This document shows positions 59,684 through 64,000 of a DNA stretch of 64,000 nt, piece after piece. Position 1 is the stretch's first letter, and every line of letters starts with the position of its first letter. The notes beneath the pieces are model-generated. The model did no database searches and was not told the origin of the DNA. It worked only from the letters and a program-made list of their open reading frames with translations. Source of the stretch: Qipengyuania gaetbuli (GTDB lineage Bacteria; Pseudomonadota; Alphaproteobacteria; Sphingomonadales; Sphingomonadaceae); NCBI RefSeq assembly GCF_020524765.1, contig NZ_JAIVLR010000002.1, forward strand, positions 62,001 to 126,000. Reading direction: 5' to 3'. Made by a program: the position numbers and the translations under genes.

Positions 59684-59759
59684 GCCGCTTTAGCTCAGTT
59701 GGTAGAGCACATCATTCGTAATGATGGGGTCACGTGTTCGAGTCACGTAAGCGGCACCA
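59684..59759 (+). tRNA. tRNA-Thr(CGT)
   Basis: A 76-base cloverleaf: acceptor GCCGCTT/AAGCGGC, D arm GCTCAGTTGGTAGAGC, anticodon stem CATCA/TGATG around loop TTCGTAA with anticodon CGT, T arm CACGTGTTCGAGTCACGTG-type, encoded CCA. It is the intact copy; its 3' 45 bases plus one more recur at 61772. Confidence 0.96.
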
Positions 59760-59760
59760 C
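59715..59760 (+). repeat. Left direct repeat (attL-like) inside tRNA-Thr
   Basis: 46 bases from the anticodon loop of tRNA-Thr to one base past the CCA. An exact copy lies at 61772-61817, the pattern left by a tyrosine integrase. Confidence 0.85.
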
Positions 59761-60062
59761 ATATTTCAGTAGGCAAATCCCGATAATCGAGATGAACAGC
59801 AGCTCGGCGGGTCGCGCGCTTGGGCACTGCTTGGGGCGCATTTGTGCAGGAATTTCGCTTTGCCTAGGCAAGACCACCATACTCACATTCATGCGGTGTA
59901 TGTGAAACGAAGTGACGCAATACCTTGATTTATTCCTGTTGGGAATAGAACTGGGCCCCAATGTTGCGCACCAGTGCAGATGAAGCGTTGGACATCACTG
60001 CGGGCAGGAGTTCTCTTTACGATTTCGAGAAGTTCGGGGGCAGACCAATGGGTCACCCCGCA
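59761..60062. other. 302 bases without a recognisable gene
   Basis: Between the left repeat and the SGNH gene. Small ORFs (for example 59743-59961 minus) show no family features and overlap the tRNA. Nothing functional is seen. Confidence 0.5.
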
Positions 60063-61397
60063 CTAGCGCATGAGCAAAATTTGCGAGATTTTTTCGGCAG
60101 CCCGCTGCCCGTATATCGCATGTCCTGTCGCCACTGGGTGGGGTCCATTCTTGATGCCGTCGAAAACGGCGTCTCGGTTCTCTGCCGTCACCCAGTCGGA
60201 TACGTCGACGGTGTATGTATCGTCAACTTGCCGTGCGGCCGTGAAAATCGCGTCTCGGCAGGCGTACAGAGTGGGGGAATAATTCGGGTTATTGTAGTCC
60301 GTGAAGGGGCCAAGGACAAAGATGGCCATTTTCGGCGCTGCTGCGCGAAGCTGCTGAAAATAGCCGAGGGCTTCGTTGCCGACCTGCTCGGCTGTGTACG
60401 GCCCCCCGGGAGCGACGCTGCAATCATTTATTCCTCCGGCCACGACGACTGCATCAGGCGGTCCGCCATCGACAGCGGTCAAAACGTCGCTGATCCGATC
60501 CCTAAAATTGTAGCCCGTGTCGGAGGGATTGCGGTTTAGATACCCCGATCCACCAACGCCGGATACGATCGGATTCGAAATGCCAAGGCGGTAGGACGCT
60601 TGCATTGGCCAAGCCCTGTTTGACATCGGAGAAACGGCGCCCTCGGTGATGCTGTCGCCTATGAAGACGACGCTCGCGGGAGTGGCGGGTAGTGCCGGCG
60701 CCGCAACTGTTTCACCTTGGGGCAAGCGAAGCCCGATGTAAGGACGAAACCCGAAGTGAAGTGTGATTGTCCGCGCAGAACTGGCTTGAGGCAGGGAGAA
60801 GCGTGTATACTTCGCATTGCCAGTTTGCGATTGATCCCCATCGTAGCCCAGCGCGCTTGTGGCGACGCCGTTAATCATCAGATCAATCGGTTGCCTGCTC
60901 CCCGAGTCCAGCAGGACGATTTCAAAGGCATTCTGGTTCGCGGGCAGGACAAAGCGAACACCGTTGTTATTTCCCGCCCTGTAGGCTGGTAGCCCGGTCG
61001 TTTGGGAAATTGTCGACGGGTCTCGATAGGTCGTCGATTGGCCGAGTTTTGCGATGGTGTATGGAAAAACAGATCCTTGGCCCCATCGTCCACCGAGCCA
61101 CTCCACGCGAGTATCATTATATTCAATCACTGACGGTGACGGAAATGAGGACTCGTTCGTAACCGTTGTTGCCGCGATTACAGTATCTGGCGCGATCACA
61201 AACGCGGAACCATGTGCCAGCGCCAGCTGCAAATTTCTGAACCCTTCGCTCACTGATGGAGGCGGCGACGGGCTGGGTGATGGGCTTGGAGTCGGCACGG
61301 AACCTGAAGGCGATCGTGGGTCACCTTCTCCGCAGGCCGTCAAAATCAAGAATAGAGGAGGGAGTAGATAGCTTATTCGCGCGCGGCTCGAATTCAT
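60063..61397 (-). CDS. SGNH/GDSL-family hydrolase lipoprotein
   Basis: 444 residues from ATG 61397 with a lipoprotein signal (LILTAC), then a proline-serine linker with PS repeats (about 32-48). A jelly-roll-like middle region precedes the SGNH domain: block I FIGDSITEG (Ser nucleophile), GVGGSGY, GGINDCS and GPHPVATGH. It is likely a surface-anchored esterase or acetylesterase, perhaps acting on polysaccharides. Codon use includes more A/T-ending codons than neighbours, supporting transfer with the flanking 46-base repeats. Confidence 0.85.
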   Translation of the reverse strand: MNSSRARISYLLPPLFLILTACGEGDPRSPSGSVPTPSPSPSPSPPPSVSEGFRNLQLALAHGSAFVIAPDTVIAATTVTNESSFPSPSVIEYNDTRVEWLGGRWGQGSVFPYTIAKLGQSTTYRDPSTISQTTGLPAYRAGNNNGVRFVLPANQNAFEIVLLDSGSRQPIDLMINGVATSALGYDGDQSQTGNAKYTRFSLPQASSARTITLHFGFRPYIGLRLPQGETVAAPALPATPASVVFIGDSITEGAVSPMSNRAWPMQASYRLGISNPIVSGVGGSGYLNRNPSDTGYNFRDRISDVLTAVDGGPPDAVVVAGGINDCSVAPGGPYTAEQVGNEALGYFQQLRAAAPKMAIFVLGPFTDYNNPNYSPTLYACRDAIFTAARQVDDTYTVDVSDWVTAENRDAVFDGIKNGPHPVATGHAIYGQRAAEKISQILLMR

Positions 61398-61771
61398 GGA
61401 CGGTCGTTTAAGGCGCTCAACTATGTAAACAAAGGGGGGGGCGATATGGGTTCCGGCTTTTCCCCAGCTAGGATTATAGCTCAACGCTTATTAGCCGCTT
61501 TGTAGGCGCCAGTTTTCATTGGACTAACAGCGGGGTTTGAACTCAAAACGGACTGTTGAAAGTGGGGCATTCGACACGGAACAGCGGCCTAAATGGGGAG
61601 GAGAATGGGGCGCGGCTGACGATTCCACCGGGTCAACGTCAATTCACTTGATCAAACTCGGGTTTCCCTCCTGAGGCGCTTTGGGAACTAGCTGGGTCGC
61701 TAGGCGAAATGGATGATTTCGCGGAGATAAGGCTTTGTAAAATATGCCGGGTTCGAGCTTTCTCTAAGGAT
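61398..61771. other. 374 bases without a recognisable gene
   Basis: Upstream of the SGNH gene up to the right repeat. The 62-residue frame at 61639-61827 reads through the tRNA remnant and is an artefact of repeat sequence. A promoter for the SGNH gene should lie here but none is clear. Confidence 0.5.
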
Positions 61772-61817
61772 TTCGTAATGATGGGGTCACGTGTTCGAGT
61801 CACGTAAGCGGCACCAC
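61772..61817 (+). repeat. Right direct repeat (attR-like), tRNA-Thr 3' fragment
   Basis: Exact 46-base copy of 59715-59760, from the anticodon loop to one base after CCA. It lacks the tRNA 5' half and cannot form a tRNA. Confidence 0.85.
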
Positions 61818-61938
61818 CATTCTCCAAATTGTCAGCGAACAGTCGGGTGTATCGTCATGTCGGAACCGGAGGCCGTCATTGGGCCGCCGGTCCCGCATGC
61901 GGTGCCGCGTTTCTGGACGAAGGCTCCCGTCAATGCTG

Positions 61939-64000
61939 TCAGGACCCCTCGGGAATTCTGCTGACCGGATTGCCTTCGCTATCGAGCTCGATGAACTTAC
62001 CGGGCAGGCTGGCGGCGAATTCCTGTACGGCCGACCGCTGGGTTTCCCCGTCGCCGACCACGACCCAGATCATTTCTTCCGGATCGAACCATTCCTGCGC
62101 CGTTTTGCGGAAATCTTCCACGGACATGGCGAGCAGCCGCTCCTGACGTTCTTCGACCAAGCGGTTCGAGAGGTCGTATTTGGCCATCTCGGCAATGAGC
62201 CCGAGCTTGGCGCCCAGGCTTTCCTGCGATCGTGCCGTGTCCTTGATGATCTGGTTGCGCGTGAGGTCGGCTTCCGCTTCGCCGAAGTTCTGGCCGTAGG
62301 CGGAAACCATGTCGCGAATGATTTCGAGCGACGGGCCGGTCGCGTTTGCGCGCACGCTGGTCTGCACGCCCCATGGCTGAGTGACGCGGCCGCCGCTCAC
62401 GGCAGAATAGGCGCCGTAAGTGTAACCCTTCTCGATGCGCAGCATCTGCGCCAGGTCGCCGCCGATGGAGCCGCCGAGCTTCTGGTTCGCGAACTCGATC
62501 CGTTCGTGCTCTGGACTGTCGGACGCGACCGTCAGACGTCCGGCGCGGATGACGCTCTGCTTGGAGCCCGGCACGTCGATGAAATAGACGTTGCCTGCCA
62601 CGCCCGTATCCGCAGCAAGCGCCAGTTCGATTGGTGCTGCGTCCCGCGCGAGCGAGCGTGCCAGCGGCGCGAACGCCGCGGTCGCTGCAGCTTCGCTCAC
62701 ATCGCCTGCGACGTGTATGCGGACGCCGTTCGAGCCGAGTGCGGCGTGGCGATCGCGCAGAGCCTGGAGGTCGATCCCCTCGACCGTCTCGATGGTTCCG
62801 ATCGCGCGGCGCCCTTCCGGATGGTCGCCGTATGCCAGGGCGTCGAAAGCAAGTGCGGCGATCGCGGCCGGATTGGCCTGCGCGTTACGGATGGCAGACA
62901 ACTGCTTGTCGCGCGCTCGCGACAAGGCATCAGGGGTAAAGCGCGGTGTCGCGATGATTTCCGACAACACCTCGACCACCTCGGGCAGGTTGCGGGCGAG
63001 CGTCGTGCCGCTGATGGAAACTCCGTCGGAGTTCGCACCTACCGAATAGCCTGCACCGAGGCGCCCCAGGGCCTGCTCGATTTCCGCAGCACTGCGCGTG
63101 GCGGAGCCTTCTTGCATCAGCGAGGTGAGCAGGGCGGTCGTCCCGAGGCCTGCGTCCGTGTCGAGCCGGGTCCCTCCTTCGAACGTGATGATGAAGGACG
63201 CCACGGGGGTTTCGTCGAAGGTCGTGCCGATAAGCGAGACGTTCTCCGCAAGATCGGCTTTCCAGATCGGAACTGTCTTCGACAGTGGCAATTCGCCGAA
63301 AGCCGGCTCGGACCTGTCGTACTTGGTGGGCGTCTTTACGAACTCTGCCGCTTCACCCTGGCTCACTTCCTCGTCGGCGCTGCCTTCGCCAACCTCTTCG
63401 ATCCAGACCTTGGCGACTTCGCTCTTGTCGACGGCGAGCGCGGCTTCGCCCTTGGGCACGAAGCTGGTGATGACGCGCGGCTGTCGGGCGACGTGCGTCG
63501 CAAATGCACGCTCGACATCGGATGTGTCGAGGGACCGGACATCGGCCAGGGTCTTCAGGATATATGCCGGATCTCCGGCAAATTCGTTGCCGATAGCCAG
63601 CGCCTCGGCCTTGCCGCGCACGGTCGAGAGCTGGTTGTAGAGGCCGGTCTCGGATTCGGCCTGGATTCGAAGCAGCTCGCCTTCGGGAATCCCTTGGGCT
63701 GCGACTTCGGCAAGCCCGGCGTCGACCGCTGCCAGGACGGCATCGAGGTCAGTGCCGGCATTGGCGCGAACCAGGATGGCCAGTTCCCCGGCCAGTTCCT
63801 CGGCCCGGTGGAACGAGAATACGTTGGCAGCCAGTCCGCCTTCGACAACCTCGCGGTAAAGCGGGGACGCTTTCGAGCCGAGATAGTTGGCGAGGACGTT
63901 CAATGCCATTTCGTCGCCGTCGAATTGCGCCGGGGTGGGGTAGACGAGACGCAGTTCGGGAAGCTTGGCGAAATTGTCCTCGAACATCAGGCGTGCATCG
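61939..64000 (-). CDS. M16 family metallopeptidase (partial, N-terminus beyond window)
   Basis: About 686 residues are present; the frame is open to the right edge, so the beginning, including the expected HxxEH zinc site, is missing. The middle and C-terminal parts fit insulinase-type repeats: SFIITFEGGTRLDTDAGLGTTALLTSLMQEGS, EQALGRLGAGYSVGANSDGVSISG, and the R/Y pair region GGDLAQMLRIEKGYTYGAYSAVSGG. The second M16 half lacks the zinc motif, as usual for the inactive domain of two-domain forms. The product is likely periplasmic, but the signal is outside the window. Confidence 0.88.
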   Translation of the reverse strand, partial: DARLMFEDNFAKLPELRLVYPTPAQFDGDEMALNVLANYLGSKASPLYREVVEGGLAANVFSFHRAEELAGELAILVRANAGTDLDAVLAAVDAGLAEVAAQGIPEGELLRIQAESETGLYNQLSTVRGKAEALAIGNEFAGDPAYILKTLADVRSLDTSDVERAFATHVARQPRVITSFVPKGEAALAVDKSEVAKVWIEEVGEGSADEEVSQGEAAEFVKTPTKYDRSEPAFGELPLSKTVPIWKADLAENVSLIGTTFDETPVASFIITFEGGTRLDTDAGLGTTALLTSLMQEGSATRSAAEIEQALGRLGAGYSVGANSDGVSISGTTLARNLPEVVEVLSEIIATPRFTPDALSRARDKQLSAIRNAQANPAAIAALAFDALAYGDHPEGRRAIGTIETVEGIDLQALRDRHAALGSNGVRIHVAGDVSEAAATAAFAPLARSLARDAAPIELALAADTGVAGNVYFIDVPGSKQSVIRAGRLTVASDSPEHERIEFANQKLGGSIGGDLAQMLRIEKGYTYGAYSAVSGGRVTQPWGVQTSVRANATGPSLEIIRDMVSAYGQNFGEAEADLTRNQIIKDTARSQESLGAKLGLIAEMAKYDLSNRLVEERQERLLAMSVEDFRKTAQEWFDPEEMIWVVVGDGETQRSAVQEFAASLPGKFIELDSEGNPVSRIPEGS

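Larger units (their letters stand above)
59715..61817. mobile_element. Small remnant genomic island at tRNA-Thr
   Basis: About 2.06 kb between two exact 46-base repeats, the left one being the 3' end of an intact tRNA-Thr. Base composition inside is visibly lower in GC than the surroundings. Only one gene (an SGNH hydrolase lipoprotein) is found; no integrase, recombinase or toxin-antitoxin gene is present. It is probably a decayed island or a cargo element mobilised in trans. Confidence 0.7.

Noticed and set aside
59558-59905. 115-residue plus-strand ORF through tRNA-Cys and tRNA-Thr
   Set aside because: It is a translation of two tRNA genes and spacer (AALAQLVEH pattern).
61639-61827. 62-residue minus-strand ORF over the right repeat
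   Set aside because: Its N-terminal TRTRDP segment is translated from the tRNA-Thr fragment; no ribosome site is present.
1-64000. CRISPR arrays, rRNA genes and insertion sequences
   Set aside because: No regularly spaced repeats, rRNA-like segments, transposase genes or terminal inverted repeats were found when reading the window.

Overview
This 64 kb window looks like chromosomal DNA of a high-GC alphaproteobacterium of the order Sphingomonadales, most likely Erythrobacteraceae (Erythrobacter/Qipengyuania type). The evidence is the gene content read from the sequence: an EcfG-NepR-PhyR general stress response locus, an NDUFA12-type complex I accessory gene, a DUF2155 lipoprotein, an SDHAF4-type small protein, a class I PHA synthase with a phasin, and a large TonB-dependent receptor. 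The genus assignment is an inference from family knowledge and could not be searched.

Layout. 1-6.1 kb: tail of a molybdopterin hydroxylase, ferrochelatase, a cytochrome P450 behind a TetR-type operator, SDHAF4-like protein, an RsmB-type rRNA methyltransferase, a membrane protein and an unknown protein. 6.1-11.6 kb: MsrA, a secreted His-rich methyltransferase, N-carbamoylputrescine amidase, an exported M20 peptidase, FolK, a WcaF-like acetyltransferase and tRNA-Lys. 11.6-18.3 kb: manA and manC (GDP-mannose supply), then two transferases of the type often found with radical SAM genes, an extended SDR, a mercuric-reductase-like flavoprotein and a radical SAM enzyme, which together look like a small biosynthetic cluster. 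18.3-27.9 kb: a queuosine-precursor-type transporter, a nucleoside transporter, a 2-oxoglutarate dioxygenase, a highly expressed-looking TonB-dependent receptor, a MASE1 hybrid histidine kinase and a TonB-like protein. 27.9-40.4 kb: telA-xpaC-PHA granule-type operon, orphan fatty acyl-AMP ligase, RecX, DUF192, NDUFA12, DUF2155, Aat, tRNA-Trp, LOG-family protein, glmM-DUF1272-thiD operon, Fe-type superoxide dismutase and an AI-2E family permease.

40.4-45.6 kb is a general stress response locus: ecfG with a 55-residue nepR, a divergent CHASE/HWE-type sensor kinase, phyR, an FNR-like regulator and a single-domain response regulator. Sequences matching the EcfG promoter (GGAAC-N16/17-CGTT) stand in front of nepR, phyR and the response regulator. 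45.6-59.5 kb: a YghO-like protein, fatty acid desaturase, GNAT enzyme, LptG and LptF, ClpS, phasin and PHA synthase with two TGCACTGCACAA-containing sites, an AlaC-type aminotransferase, a winged-helix protein, a crotonase, a transglutaminase-like protein and a TesB-like thioesterase. 59.6-61.8 kb: tRNA-Cys and tRNA-Thr, with an exact 46 bp repeat of the tRNA-Thr 3' part 2 kb downstream; between the copies lies a lower-GC segment with one SGNH-hydrolase lipoprotein gene, which looks like a remnant integrated island. The window ends inside an M16 peptidase gene.

No CRISPR array, rRNA operon or insertion sequence was seen.
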